Shown here in pieces: positions 27,605 to 37,203 of a stretch of 64,000 bases of DNA. The first letter of the stretch is position 1; each line of letters opens with the position of its first letter. The DNA is taken from contig NZ_RXZH01000002.1 in NCBI RefSeq assembly GCF_003970385.1, positions 186,001 through 250,000 of the forward strand. The letters are read 5' to 3'. The notes beneath the pieces were generated by a model, which saw nothing but the letters and a program-made list of their open reading frames with translations, searched no databases and had not been told where the DNA came from. A program made the position numbers and the translations under genes. The DNA comes from Vibrio aquaticus. Lineage in GTDB: Bacteria > Pseudomonadota > Gammaproteobacteria > Enterobacterales > Vibrionaceae.

Positions 27605-29194
27605 TTAGTGACCGCTCGAAACGGCTTGAGTAGCTTCACCAACATGCGCTGAAATCCAGCCTGCGTCATAGAACCAAGCTGTCATCGGTTCAACAAAGAA
27701 GATGATGCCAAGTAGACCTACGGTGGCGAGTACAATCGTGTATGGGAACGCCATGATCACCATACGACCGTAAGAGAGTCGGATAAGAGGCGCTAGCGCA
27801 GAGGTCAGTAGGAATAGGAAAGCCGCTTGACCGTTTGGTGTTGCCACTGATGGTAGGTTTGTACCCGTGTTGATTGCAACTGCGAGTAAGTCGAACTGAT
27901 CGCGAGTGATAACACCTTCAACCAATGCCGTTTTTACTTCGTTGATGTAAACCGTACCTACGAATACGTTATCTGACACCATTGAAAGAACGCCGTTAGC
28001 AACATAGAACAAAGCAAGCTGGGTTCCTTTATCTTCGACATGAAGGACAGCATCAATCACAGGTTTGAAGAGTTCTTGGTCGATGATTACGGCAACGATT
28101 GCAAAGAAAACAGCGAGTAGGGCAGTAAACGGTAGCGCTTCTTCAAATGCTTTACCCATTGAGTGCTCTTCAATAACACCAGTAAACGCAGTCGCCAAGA
28201 TGATAACAGATAGACCAATTAGACCCACGGCGGCTAGGTGAAGTGCCAAACCGACAATTAGCCAAACGGCGATCAAACCTTGTACCCAAAGTTTCGCTAC
28301 GTCTTGTTTTGTGCGGTTCTTGCGTTCTTCGCGATCAAAGTCGACAAGGATTTGACGAACGTTGTCTGGTAGGCGAGAGCCGTAACCAAATACTTTCAGC
28401 TTTTCAACCACTACACAGGTAACGAGACCACAAACAAACACAGGCGCGGTAACAGGAAGCATACGAATGATAAATTCGCCAAAGTTCCAACCTGCTTGGT
28501 CAGCAATAATAAGGTTTTGTGGCTCACCTACCATCGTCATAACACCACCTAGAGCCGTACCGACACCTGCGTGCATAAGCAGTGAACGTAGGAACGCGCG
28601 GTAGTTTTCAAGGTCGTCACGTGTCAGCTCAGAAAGATGATCGTCTTGAGTATGGTCGTGTGAAGAGTGTGGTGCTTGGCCAGAAGCCACTTTGTGGTAA
28701 ATCGCATAGAAGCCAACAGCCACGCTGATAACAACCGCGATTACCGTTAGTGCATCTAGGAAAGCTGAAAGGAAAGCGGCTGTAAAACAGAACGCAAGAG
28801 AAAGCATGCTCTTAGATTGAATGCCAAGCAGTATCTTAGTGAAGATATACAGCAGCAGCTGCTTCATGAAATAGATACCGGCAACCATAAAGACTAGAAG
28901 CAGAAGCACTTCTATGTTGGCAACGAGTTCGTGTTTGACTTGATCCGCGCTAGTCATGCCTATGGCAATCGCTTCGATGGCCAATAAACCACCCGGTTGA
29001 AGAGGGTAGCACTTCAACGCCATTGCAAGAGTAAAGATAAACTCAGCAACCAACAGCCAACCAGCAACAAATGGGTCAACGAAGAAGAAAACAATTGGGT
29101 TGATAATTAGGAAAGAAATGATGGCAACTTTGTACCAATCTGGTGCTTTACCGAGAAAGTTCTTGATAAAAGCATTTCCGAGTGACATCGGCAT
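27605..29194 (-). CDS. nhaB: Na+/H+ antiporter NhaB
   Basis: NhaB exports Na+ in exchange for protons across the inner membrane, important for pH and sodium homeostasis in marine bacteria. At 529 residues with many hydrophobic segments it matches the family in length. The start region ([21 protein letters not shown]) and the segments [23 protein letters not shown] and [24 protein letters not shown] are diagnostic. ATG codons at 29194 and 29188 are both possible; Vibrio relatives, as I recall them, begin at the equivalent of the first. It is divergent from fadR across 672 nt. Confidence 0.95.
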   Translation of the reverse strand: MPMSLGNAFIKNFLGKAPDWYKVAIISFLIINPIVFFFVDPFVAGWLLVAEFIFTLAMALKCYPLQPGGLLAIEAIAIGMTSADQVKHELVANIEVLLLLVFMVAGIYFMKQLLLYIFTKILLGIQSKSMLSLAFCFTAAFLSAFLDALTVIAVVISVAVGFYAIYHKVASGQAPHSSHDHTQDDHLSELTRDDLENYRAFLRSLLMHAGVGTALGGVMTMVGEPQNLIIADQAGWNFGEFIIRMLPVTAPVFVCGLVTCVVVEKLKVFGYGSRLPDNVRQILVDFDREERKNRTKQDVAKLWVQGLIAVWLIVGLALHLAAVGLIGLSVIILATAFTGVIEEHSMGKAFEEALPFTALLAVFFAIVAVIIDQELFKPVIDAVLHVEDKGTQLALFYVANGVLSMVSDNVFVGTVYINEVKTALVEGVITRDQFDLLAVAINTGTNLPSVATPNGQAAFLFLLTSALAPLIRLSYGRMVIMAFPYTIVLATVGLLGIIFFVEPMTAWFYDAGWISAHVGEATQAVSSGH

Positions 29195-29866
29195 GATCTA
29201 AATACTCTTAATGTTGTTACGAATAGACACTGCGCGTGCTTGAATTCATAAACCGGAAATTGAAGATTTTCCTTTGGTGTGGGATCACACCGTTATTAGG
29301 AAATGAACCCGATTCAACAGTGACTTAGAAAAACAACATTGCGTAAACGATGATGTGGTCTTGCCAAGTCACTCCCTGAGAAAGACAAGCACTCCTTTAC
29401 TTTGGCCGCCACTCTACTCTTCAACACAATTTAGTCAATCATAAAGTGATAGATGCTATTTATTAACGGACTTTTGTTTTAAAAACGCGATCAAAGTGGC
29501 GTAAACATAGCATAAGAGTTGTGAAAAACAATGGTTAATGTAGGTGCGGTTATGAAACGGTAGAATAAGAAAGAATATGTAATTATATTGAATGAAAATG
29601 GCAGTTTAATTTTGCATATTTACAAACTTAGGTTTTGCGTAGAATGCTAATTAGAGTGGGGTATGTCGCGTGTTTACAATTTGTTAAACTTTAACTGGCA
29701 GCCACTTCATGCGGAGATAAAGGCGAATAAAACCAGACGATAATTAGAGTTACAACTCTATTATGGTGTTGTGCCATGTTTCTGTAGAGGTCGTTTCCGA
29801 TATGTCATAACTAGTGGTATGATGAGTTAATTAGACCCATTAAAATAGAAATTGGATAATACATAA
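29195..29866. other. Long nhaB/fadR intergenic region
   Basis: This 672-nt gap carries the divergent promoters. A perfect short inverted repeat, GGTGTG-GGAT-CACACC, lies at 29276-29291; its spacing is too short for a CRP site. The stretch from about 29440 to 29660 is strongly A+T-rich. No credible gene, tRNA or clear terminator was seen. Confidence 0.5.
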
Positions 29867-30706
29867 ATGGTCATTAAGGCAAAGAGCCCAGCAGGATTTG
29901 CAGAAAAATACATTATTGAAAGTATTTGGAAAGGCAGATTCCCTCCTGGTTCAATTTTACCAGCAGAACGTGAGCTCTCTGAACTAATTGGCGTTACTCG
30001 CACGACACTTCGCGAAGTATTACAACGTTTAGCGCGTGATGGGTGGTTGACTATCCAACATGGTAAACCGACTCGTGTAAACCAATTCATGGAAACATCA
30101 GGTCTTCATATTCTTGATACGTTGATGACGCTTGACGCAGACAACGCCACTTCGATTGTGGAAGATTTGCTTGCAGCACGTACCAACATCAGTCCTATCT
30201 TTATGCGCTATGCGTTTAAAGCGAATAAGGAAACGTCTGAAAAAACCATTACGAGTGTTATCAACTCTTGTGAAGCGTTGATTGCGGCTGATTCTTGGGA
30301 TGTGTTTATGGAGTCTTCTCCGTACGCGGATAAGATTCGTCAGCACATTAAAGATGATGGCGAGAAAGACGAATTGAAGCGTCAGTCAATCTTAGTGGCG
30401 AAGACCTTCAATTTTTATGATTACATGTTGTTCCAACGCCTTGCCTTCCACTCAGGCAATCAGATCTATGGTTTGATCTTCAATGGCTTGAAAAAGCTGT
30501 ACGATCGTGTGGGTAGCTACTATTTCTCAAACCCTGAAGCGCGCGAGCTTGCGCTGCAGTTCTATCGTGATTTGCTTGAAGTCTGTGAAACGGGGAACCG
30601 TGATGGGATTTTGATCGTCGTTCGTAACTACGGTTTGCAGAGCGCTCAAATCTGGAATCAGATGAAGACGACGCTACCAACGAACTTTACCGAAGACGAC
30701 AGCTAA
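29867..30706 (+). CDS. fadR: Fatty acid metabolism regulator FadR (long Vibrio form)
   Basis: FadR represses fatty acid degradation genes and activates unsaturated fatty acid synthesis; long-chain acyl-CoA releases it from DNA. The N-terminal GntR winged helix covers about 10-72 ([25 protein letters not shown]). The rest is the all-helical acyl-CoA domain. At 279 residues it is 40 longer than E. coli FadR (239). The extra stretch falls at about residues 138-177, the insertion reported in Vibrio cholerae FadR to create a second acyl-CoA site. A strong terminator follows at 30724. Confidence 0.95.
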   Translation: MVIKAKSPAGFAEKYIIESIWKGRFPPGSILPAERELSELIGVTRTTLREVLQRLARDGWLTIQHGKPTRVNQFMETSGLHILDTLMTLDADNATSIVEDLLAARTNISPIFMRYAFKANKETSEKTITSVINSCEALIAADSWDVFMESSPYADKIRQHIKDDGEKDELKRQSILVAKTFNFYDYMLFQRLAFHSGNQIYGLIFNGLKKLYDRVGSYYFSNPEARELALQFYRDLLEVCETGNRDGILIVVRNYGLQSAQIWNQMKTTLPTNFTEDDS

Positions 30707-30723
30707 TCTCGTCAATGCAGATG

Positions 30724-30753
30724 AAAAAAACCGCCTTTGTGGCGGTTTTTTTA
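30724..30753. terminator. Bidirectional terminator between fadR and the CARF-nuclease gene
   Basis: AAAAAAACCGCC, a short TTTG-type loop and GGCGGTTTTTTT form a stem with T tracts on both strands, suited to stop the two convergent genes. Confidence 0.88.
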
Positions 30754-30771
30754 TAAGGAAAATTCAGAACG

Positions 30772-31944
30772 TTAGCAGTCTGCGCACTCTTCGTCACTGC
30801 CACCTGCTTCAGTAAACCAGAGAGTAAGGTGCGTTTTTAAATCCTTGAGTTCATCGGGGCCAATTAATGCCAAACCGAGGTCTTCCGCGCGAGTAATGTC
30901 GTTGTGACGCAATGGACGGAAACTCACAAGCATCGCTCTGGCTTGCAGGCCTCCTAGAAGGTCTCTGAGTGATTCTAGCTTATAAAGCGTATCATCGCCG
31001 TCATCGCGCATGCCTTTGGTCTTACATTCAATGATATGAAGTTTATTGTTGACCACTGAAGCGACATCTAACTCGTTTCTCACTTCTCTTTCACCTAGCT
31101 GACGATAAACTTGCACATTGAGTGAACGGTCTTGAATGGTTGGCATATCTTGCTGTATTTGGCGTACGGTGCTGTGAACAAGAGTTTCAAGCCACTCACC
31201 GTTAGAAAAGCGTCTTGCATCTTCATTGGCAAATGTCAGCACTCCGCCTTCGTAGTTGGCGATCTGTGCTTCGACCAAATCACTCAGCAGCATATTGAGC
31301 TCTCGGTAGCCTTGTTGCTTTTCCGAAAGTTCGACATCGAGGCGTTGCTCTTTACGACAGGTTGTCGCTAAGTAGTTTAGCGTAGCAAGGCCAGGACCAA
31401 GCTCTAGCGCATTACTTGCCCAACGTTCACCCAGTTCATACAACTTTTGATCGAGTTGAGGCGGAAGTTCGTGAGCATTAAACTCACCACGAGCGCCAAA
31501 CACAGTCAGGTAATCGTCAATGGTAATACGGTCTTGCACCTGTGTGTCTTCTTTACCATCTGGGTAGAGCCAGCAAAGACGGTCGCTATTGGGTTCTACG
31601 ACAAAAATTGGCCAATGATAAGTGCGGAAGACTTCATAAACGGACAACAGGCGGTGGCGCAGACCACAGCTTGCGTTGAGTTTCACCTCTTCGCCTCGTG
31701 CAGAGAGATCTTCTGCAAGCGTAGAAATGGCTTGTTTGATTTTTGATGTGTTAGCAACGTTCGGAATTTGGAAGAACTCGGAGGTGATATTGCGCTTGCT
31801 TAACACGCTGTGAAGGCGCAGGTACATATCTTCCTGAGAGGCGACACCAATAAAGACAATATGATCGCTGATAGTACGATTGTCGAGAAGTGGAGTCACT
31901 AGACGTATTGGGTCTTGGTCTATGATGCCAACATGAACTGCCAT
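30772..31944 (-). CDS. CARF-domain nuclease-like protein (DUF1887, Card1/Can2 family)
   Basis: This 390-residue protein has the architecture of the DUF1887 family: an N-terminal CARF-type Rossmann domain (about 1-135), a helical middle, and a C-terminal PD-(D/E)xK nuclease domain (about 225-375). The nuclease residues are in place: Glu250/Glu253 (GEWLE), Asp293 (ELDV), Glu307 and Lys309 (IECK). Family members Card1 and Can2 cut nucleic acid when their CARF domain binds cyclic oligoadenylate made by type III CRISPR systems. Here the usual GGTK-like ligand loop reads ASCGLRHR (91-98), and no CRISPR or cas gene is in the window. The last residues form a CxxC (EECADC). The gene converges on fadR and has GAGGA upstream of its ATG. 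Its function in vibrios is unknown to me. Confidence 0.85.
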   Translation of the reverse strand: MAVHVGIIDQDPIRLVTPLLDNRTISDHIVFIGVASQEDMYLRLHSVLSKRNITSEFFQIPNVANTSKIKQAISTLAEDLSARGEEVKLNASCGLRHRLLSVYEVFRTYHWPIFVVEPNSDRLCWLYPDGKEDTQVQDRITIDDYLTVFGARGEFNAHELPPQLDQKLYELGERWASNALELGPGLATLNYLATTCRKEQRLDVELSEKQQGYRELNMLLSDLVEAQIANYEGGVLTFANEDARRFSNGEWLETLVHSTVRQIQQDMPTIQDRSLNVQVYRQLGEREVRNELDVASVVNNKLHIIECKTKGMRDDGDDTLYKLESLRDLLGGLQARAMLVSFRPLRHNDITRAEDLGLALIGPDELKDLKTHLTLWFTEAGGSDEECADC

Positions 31945-32019
31945 AACTAATCCTCATGTTCGGCTTGCAAAAAGGGAAAGAAAAATGGGCAAGCCTATAG
32001 ACCATATAATGACACGGGG

Positions 32020-32056
32020 TATAAAAAACAAGGGCGACTACAGAAAATAGTCGCCC
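32020..32056 (-). terminator. Rho-independent terminator of the HBM chemoreceptor gene
   Basis: GGGCGACTA (32032-32040) and TAGTCGCCC (32048-32056) form a perfect 9-bp stem; on the minus strand TTGTTTTTTAT follows. Confidence 0.82.
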
Positions 32057-32086
32057 AAACTCAATTAATTACATTCTCCTGACGGA

Positions 32087-34078
32087 CTAGAGCTTGAATC
32101 GGTGAACTAAATCGCCTTGTTGATTCGCCAATGAGGTGAGGCTTGAATTGGTTTGCGCAATCTCTGCCATCGCTTGGTAACTTGCATCAGCGATCAGATT
32201 GATCTCTTCAATATTGCGCGCGATTTCGCTGGTGGTTTCACTTTGCTCAGCCGCTGCTAGGGAAATATGGCCACTCATTTGGCTGATTTCCATGATAAGC
32301 CCCTGAATTTCTTCCATTGCACTGTTTGCGCTAGACGCCTGCGTGACCGACAACTCCATATCATCTTTACAGCTTTGGATGACCTTATTTGCGGCGCTGG
32401 AGCTACTTTGCAGGTTACTGATCATGTTTTCGATTTCAGAGGTCGACTCTGTTGTACGTTGAGCGAGAACTCGAACCTCATCGGCAACCACAGCAAAGCC
32501 GCGTCCTTGCTCACCTGCTCGGGCTGCTTCAATGGCTGCATTCAGAGCGAGAAGGTTGGTTTGTTCTGCAATGTTGCGAATAACATCGAGAATACTGCCA
32601 ATCTGACTGCTCATTGTTTGCAGCTCGTTAACGGCTTCAACGGATTGATTTAAGCGAGTCTCAAGCTGGTTGATGGTCGAGATATTGGTGCCCATGACTT
32701 GTCGGCCTGACTCCGAAGCGATTTCAACTTGTTCAACCATGTGCTGAGAGTTTTGCGCACTTTGCGCTACTTCTTGAACCGAATGCGCCATTTCAGTCAT
32801 TGCCGTTGCGACATTCGCGGTTTGTTCACGTTGTTGGCTGAGCTGAGATTGTGCGTGTGAAGAGGTAGATTGATTGGTTGATGCAGTCTGGGTGAGGTTG
32901 TCTGACGCTTCGTTAAGTTCGACTAAAATACTGTGAAGGCTATCGGCCAACGTATTAATGTGATTACTGACACGGCTGAACTCGTTGTTGTAGCGAATAT
33001 CGATACGTTTGGTCATGTCCCCTTCAGTCAAAGACTCAAGCGTACGAAGAATACGTGTCAGGGGTTCACGAACGCTGTGGGCAATGTGGTAACCGATTGC
33101 TAAGGCCATCAAAATAACCACCGCGCCAATACCAACAGAACGCACCACGCCTTGTTCGTAAACTTCTCCCGCGTCTTCTAGTGAGGCGTTGAGTCCTTGC
33201 TCAGCCACGGAATTGAACGTGCCAAGTAGTTCACTGGTTGCATCCACTTGTTGGGTTAAGTTGGCGATGTTGGCATACAGCGCATCTTTTGCCTGCAGGT
33301 AGGTACTGTGTTGATCGAGAACACCGCCTTTCTTACCGACATCGAGGGTAAACTGCTGCACCGAACCATCAAAGGCTTGTTTGATTTCTGGCATTTGTGA
33401 GGTGAGGCCGCGGTAAGCGTAATTGAGGTGAGTCACCGCTTTTTTGTTTTTTGCGACCGCCTTTGCAACGGCGTCTGTGTCGCTGCTCGCAAGCGCATCA
33501 GAGGTAATCATTTCAGCGTCTTTTAGCTTAACAAAGTAGCTTTTGGCCATCACTTTCACAGAAATACTGCTTTGGTCATCAACGTACTCTTTCATGCCCA
33601 AGCTGAGTTCTGAATGCAGGCGTTGGAATTGACGTGTTGATTTTTGTACCTGAGCCTGAGCGACAAACATGGCACGATAGTTATCCATTGCTTGGTTGGC
33701 TTCAGTGAAGTAGGTGACTTCCATCTCTTTCAGCTGAGCGATCGCTTCAGTGAGCTGTGGTTTAGACTGGCTGACTTGTTCTAGCTGCAAGAGCTGTTGA
33801 TTGTAGGCTTGTTTGCGTTCTTCAAACTGACCAGACAATTGCTCCATACGCTCGAAGCTTTGTGTGGTCAAAAAGTCTTTGAACAGCTTGTCGGCGGTAA
33901 GCAGCGCGACGCTGGTTTGATTCGATTGTGAGACCAACGGCAATGAGGTATTAGACACACTCTCAAAGTTTTGGTGAATTTGCTGCATCCCTTTCATCAT
34001 CATTAGCGTGGTAATGATGAACATTAAAATGATCAATGCAAAGCCAGCGTACATACGCTTAATCACTGAGCCCTTCAT
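32087..34078 (-). CDS. Methyl-accepting chemotaxis protein with HBM sensor domain
   Basis: This 663-residue transmembrane receptor has a membrane helix at about 9-30. A long, almost wholly helical periplasmic region (about 33-290) has the size of the helical bimodular (HBM) sensor. A second membrane helix lies at about 315-335, followed by a HAMP domain ([19 protein letters not shown]) and the cytoplasmic signalling rod. The hairpin tip that binds CheA and CheW is intact ([20 protein letters not shown], about 500-520). HBM receptors known elsewhere sense organic acids or amines; the ligand here cannot be read from sequence. No CheR-docking pentapeptide is present at the C-terminus (LVHRFKL). 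It is monocistronic. Confidence 0.93.
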   Translation of the reverse strand: MKGSVIKRMYAGFALIILMFIITTLMMMKGMQQIHQNFESVSNTSLPLVSQSNQTSVALLTADKLFKDFLTTQSFERMEQLSGQFEERKQAYNQQLLQLEQVSQSKPQLTEAIAQLKEMEVTYFTEANQAMDNYRAMFVAQAQVQKSTRQFQRLHSELSLGMKEYVDDQSSISVKVMAKSYFVKLKDAEMITSDALASSDTDAVAKAVAKNKKAVTHLNYAYRGLTSQMPEIKQAFDGSVQQFTLDVGKKGGVLDQHSTYLQAKDALYANIANLTQQVDATSELLGTFNSVAEQGLNASLEDAGEVYEQGVVRSVGIGAVVILMALAIGYHIAHSVREPLTRILRTLESLTEGDMTKRIDIRYNNEFSRVSNHINTLADSLHSILVELNEASDNLTQTASTNQSTSSHAQSQLSQQREQTANVATAMTEMAHSVQEVAQSAQNSQHMVEQVEIASESGRQVMGTNISTINQLETRLNQSVEAVNELQTMSSQIGSILDVIRNIAEQTNLLALNAAIEAARAGEQGRGFAVVADEVRVLAQRTTESTSEIENMISNLQSSSSAANKVIQSCKDDMELSVTQASSANSAMEEIQGLIMEISQMSGHISLAAAEQSETTSEIARNIEEINLIADASYQAMAEIAQTNSSLTSLANQQGDLVHRFKL

Positions 34079-34300
34079 GGATCTCTCCCTAAATTATAAT
34101 TTCTTTAAAAATTAACAAAAGTGAGTCATTGTATTGATATCGAGACACGCATTTTATGACGCACAATACAAATTTAGATACCGGCTTCTGACCGTATGCT
34201 GTTTAAAATAAGCGAACACTGTTTTTTATTGTGATCTTGCGAAGCTTGGAGCATACTCGAATGAATTCATTCAAAAAATAATTGATAGATGGAGTACTTC

Positions 34301-34651
34301 ATGGCTGAAGAGACCATTTTTAGTAAGATCATTCGCAAAGAGATCCCTGCCGACGTTGTGTATCAAGATGATTTAGTGACCGCTTTTCGTGATATCAACC
34401 CACGCGCTCCAAGCCACATTCTTATTATTCCCAATACGCTGATCCCAACAGTGAATGACATTAAAGAAGAAGATGAGCTAGTGATGGGCCGAATGTTTAC
34501 CGTTGCTCGCAAACTGGCGAAAGAAGAAGGGATCGATGAGGACGGTTACCGTCTGATCGTGAACTGTAATTCGCATGGTGGCCAAGAGGTTTACCACATT
34601 CATATGCATTTAGTCGGTGGCCGTCCTTTGGGCCCAATGTTAATGAGCTAA
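34301..34651 (+). CDS. hinT: HinT, purine nucleoside phosphoramidase (HIT family)
   Basis: HinT hydrolyses AMP-lysine-type phosphoramidates. The protein has 116 residues from ATG 34301, chosen over ATG 34289 because GGAG at 34291-34294 is properly spaced and family members start MAEETIF. The HIT motif HIHMHLVGG near residue 100-108 supplies the catalytic histidine, and [12 protein letters not shown] precedes it. It is first in the hinT-(COG3014)-ycfL-lpoB-thiK-ycfP-ndh series, which matches E. coli order apart from an added lipoprotein gene and the absence of nagZ. Confidence 0.94.
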   Translation: MAEETIFSKIIRKEIPADVVYQDDLVTAFRDINPRAPSHILIIPNTLIPTVNDIKEEDELVMGRMFTVARKLAKEEGIDEDGYRLIVNCNSHGGQEVYHIHMHLVGGRPLGPMLMS

Positions 34652-34761
34652 TCCGCGAAACAATTAGTAGCGAACGAATATAAAACCTTGCTGTCCTAGA
34701 ACAGTAAGAAATTAGGCATAGCACGTGTGTTATGCCTACTAACACAAACATGGGGTACGAA

Positions 34762-36156
34762 GTGCAAAAACACATTCGACTCACATTCATACTTCTGAGC
34801 TCTCTCACTCTTTCTGCTTGTGCCAATTTATCTGCTGGCAATCTATTTAGTCATTACAGCGCGCAGAATGATGAACTTCATCAGAGCGTTCAGAAAGGTG
34901 ACTACGCACAAGCTGAGCAGCTACTGCAAGAACAAGTTGCTGGTGATATTCTAGATAACTTCGAAAAAGGTCGGGTTTATCTACTCAATCAGCAATATAC
35001 CGAGAGCAAAAGCGCGTTTGAAAACAGTGATGGCGCCGTTCGTGTTCAGCAAGACCAAGCGACGGTTTCCATTTCAGAGAATGCAATGAGTCTTGGTGCA
35101 TTGGCGGTCAATGACAATCTTAAAACGTATCATCCTGCAGACTATGAGCTGGGTTTCCTTCACCTTTACCTTGGTCTTAATTATCTTCAAAGTAATGATT
35201 TAGAAGGCGCATTGATTGAAATGCGCCGTGCGAACCAAGTTCAGGAAAAAGCACGAGCCGATCGTGAAAAGGAGCTTCAAGCAGCGCAAAATCAAATGGA
35301 ACAGCAAGGCTTAACGCCGAACTTGGGTAGCATTTTATCCAATTACCCGGATGCAGGCGAAAAGCTTCAAGCGGTGCAAAATGGCTATTTGCTGTATCTT
35401 TCTGCGTTGTTGTATGAAGCTGATAACGATCTGAACAGTGCTTATGTTGACTATCGCCGAGCACTTGCTGTCATGCCTAGTAACCAACCAGTGATTGATG
35501 GGACGAAACGTGTCGCAAAACGCTTGGGAATGGGCCAAGACTTGAGCCAGCTTGAAAAGCGCTATGGCAAAGCAGAGTATCTAGAGAAAAGCAAAAGCCG
35601 TGTGATCGTGATTGACGAACGTGGTGTTGTGGATTCAATGCAAGGTTGGAAACAAGCTTTACCTATTTATGACAGCAGAGATGACATGGCTTGGTACAGT
35701 GTTTCTTTACCTTACTATCCGCCAACTAATGCCGAGAAGTTTTCGCCTTTAGCGATAAATGGTCAGTCTGTTTCTTCAGACATGCTCACAGACGTAAACT
35801 TGATGGCTCAGCAGGATCTTTCCGAGAGAATGCCAAGTATCATCATTAGACAAGCGTTAAGAGTGTGGGCGAAAGATCGCTTACGCAAAGAAGCCGCACA
35901 AGGTGACGATGTGGGTAATCTGCTCTTTAATGTGTGGAATACGTTAACAGAGCAGCCAGATACTCGCAGTTGGTTGACTTTGCCAAGTGAAATTTATAGT
36001 TCAAGCATCGTGGTTGAACCGGGCGCGCAAACAATGATGCTAAACGGTGAACCGTACGAATTTGAAGTTGAAGCCGGACGAACAGTGCTTGTTTGGTTAT
36101 CACGTCAAGGAAACAGTGCCACTATTTGGCATAAACAGTTAGGAAACATACGATGA
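34762..36156 (+). CDS. COG3014-type lipoprotein, function unknown
   Basis: This protein has about 464 residues and a lipoprotein signal (LTLSAC, Cys20 from the GTG at 34762). ATG 34750 is also possible; I prefer 34762 because GGGGTA at 34752 serves it and gives a shorter, more typical signal peptide. Residues about 35-250 look like helical tetratricopeptide-style repeats (GDYAQAEQLLQEQ, LYLGLNYLQSNDLEGALIEMRRANQVQE, ALLYEADNDLNSAYVDYRRAL). A beta-rich C-terminal domain follows. It overlaps ycfL by 4 nt and lies two genes before lpoB, so a role with those envelope lipoproteins is plausible. I do not know a defined function. Confidence 0.8.
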   Translation: MQKHIRLTFILLSSLTLSACANLSAGNLFSHYSAQNDELHQSVQKGDYAQAEQLLQEQVAGDILDNFEKGRVYLLNQQYTESKSAFENSDGAVRVQQDQATVSISENAMSLGALAVNDNLKTYHPADYELGFLHLYLGLNYLQSNDLEGALIEMRRANQVQEKARADREKELQAAQNQMEQQGLTPNLGSILSNYPDAGEKLQAVQNGYLLYLSALLYEADNDLNSAYVDYRRALAVMPSNQPVIDGTKRVAKRLGMGQDLSQLEKRYGKAEYLEKSKSRVIVIDERGVVDSMQGWKQALPIYDSRDDMAWYSVSLPYYPPTNAEKFSPLAINGQSVSSDMLTDVNLMAQQDLSERMPSIIIRQALRVWAKDRLRKEAAQGDDVGNLLFNVWNTLTEQPDTRSWLTLPSEIYSSSIVVEPGAQTMMLNGEPYEFEVEAGRTVLVWLSRQGNSATIWHKQLGNIR

Positions 36157-36542
36157 AAAAATGGCTGATTGCGATGACGGCTGCCCTTGTTTTAATGGGG
36201 TGTGCAGACAATACGGCAGGGTTGCGCATTGATGGCGCTTCTCAGACGGTGATTTTTGGTGACAACGTATTAGCGGGTCGTTTGAAAATTGAAGACATTG
36301 CTACGGCAGAGGTTGATGGCCGAGCTCGTGGTGTGGTGCGTTTAGTCAGCCAGTACACGGGTGACCAATATGTTCAGTACCGCTTCTATTGGTATGACGA
36401 TCAAGGGTTAGAAGTGAACACTAAGCTAAGTCCTTGGAGACAGGCTATTATTCGAGGTACAGAAGAGATCTCGATTTCAGAGGTGTCGATTAACCCGAAT
36501 GGGACACAATTCCGTGTTCAGATCCGTCAACTCGATAACTAA
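36153..36542 (+). CDS. ycfL: YcfL family lipoprotein
   Basis: This small predicted outer-membrane lipoprotein has 129 residues and a lipobox LMGC with Cys17. The mature part is a compact beta-sandwich-like sequence with the family's YVQYRFYWYDDQGLEV and SPWRQAIIRG segments. Its start overlaps the preceding stop (ATGA), implying translational coupling, and lpoB follows after 34 nt. E. coli has the same ycfL-lpoB pair. No catalytic residues are evident and its function is not established. Confidence 0.85.
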   Translation: MKKWLIAMTAALVLMGCADNTAGLRIDGASQTVIFGDNVLAGRLKIEDIATAEVDGRARGVVRLVSQYTGDQYVQYRFYWYDDQGLEVNTKLSPWRQAIIRGTEEISISEVSINPNGTQFRVQIRQLDN

Positions 36543-36576
36543 ATAAGACTAAGAAAGGAAATTTGAGGAACCAACA

Positions 36577-37167
36577 ATGAAAAAAAGTGTAATTGCATTA
36601 CTTGGTTTGGCTGTTGTATTAGGGGGTTGTTCTAACCAAGTGAGCTATGGTGATGCTCAAGCGGTTGAAACAACGACTATCGATTTTGGGTCAACGGATC
36701 TACAGAAAATTGCAGGCGAAATGGTCGACAGCATGATGATGTCTGGCTCTGTCGCGGCGATCACTCGTGATTCACGTCCAATCGTTTTTGTTGAGCGCAT
36801 TAAGAACAAAACCAGCGAACACATTGATACGGAATCAATCACAGACAGCATCAGCACAAAGATGCTTAACTCTGGCAAATTCCGCTTTGTTGATATGGAC
36901 CGCGTTGAGTCTGTTCGCGAGCAACTTAACTTCCAAAACAATGATGAGCTAGTGAATCAAAGCACAGCGATTCAGTTTGGTAAAATGGTTGGCGCCGAGT
37001 ACATGCTGTATGGCAACCTATCAAGCATCGCGAAAAATGCAGGCAGCGACAAAGACGTTTACTACAAGATGACAATGCGCTTAATGGATTTGGAGACGGG
37101 CTTGATTGAGTGGGCTGACGAAACAGAAATTCGTAAGCAAGAATCAAAGAGCTTCTTAGGTCTTTAA
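36577..37167 (+). CDS. lpoB: LpoB, penicillin-binding protein activator
   Basis: LpoB is an outer-membrane lipoprotein that stimulates the peptidoglycan synthase PBP1B. The 196-residue protein has a lipobox VLGGC (Cys18) and a globular domain from about residue 34 with family segments (ESITDSISTKMLNSGKFRFV, GAEYMLYGNLSSI, TGLIEWADETEIRK). Unlike E. coli LpoB, it lacks the long proline-rich linker after the lipid anchor; only about 15 residues, with no proline, separate Cys18 from the folded part. The ycfL-lpoB-thiK neighbourhood supports the name. Confidence 0.87.
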   Translation: MKKSVIALLGLAVVLGGCSNQVSYGDAQAVETTTIDFGSTDLQKIAGEMVDSMMMSGSVAAITRDSRPIVFVERIKNKTSEHIDTESITDSISTKMLNSGKFRFVDMDRVESVREQLNFQNNDELVNQSTAIQFGKMVGAEYMLYGNLSSIAKNAGSDKDVYYKMTMRLMDLETGLIEWADETEIRKQESKSFLGL

Positions 37168-37203
37168 TCTATAGAGCCTATTAAATAAGAGAAGGAGTGA
37201 AAC

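Noticed and set aside
29276-29291. GGTGTG-GGAT-CACACC as a CRP site upstream of nhaB
   Set aside because: The half-sites are four bases too close for the CRP consensus; it is kept only as an unexplained inverted repeat in the intergenic note.
32267-32653. Plus-strand 128-residue open frame inside the HBM chemoreceptor gene
   Set aside because: It mirrors the highly conserved signalling tip of the receptor on the other strand.
34687-34708. Hairpin CTTGCTGT/ACAGTAAG after hinT as a terminator
   Set aside because: The stem is good, but no T tract follows on either strand, and the next gene is probably part of the same unit.
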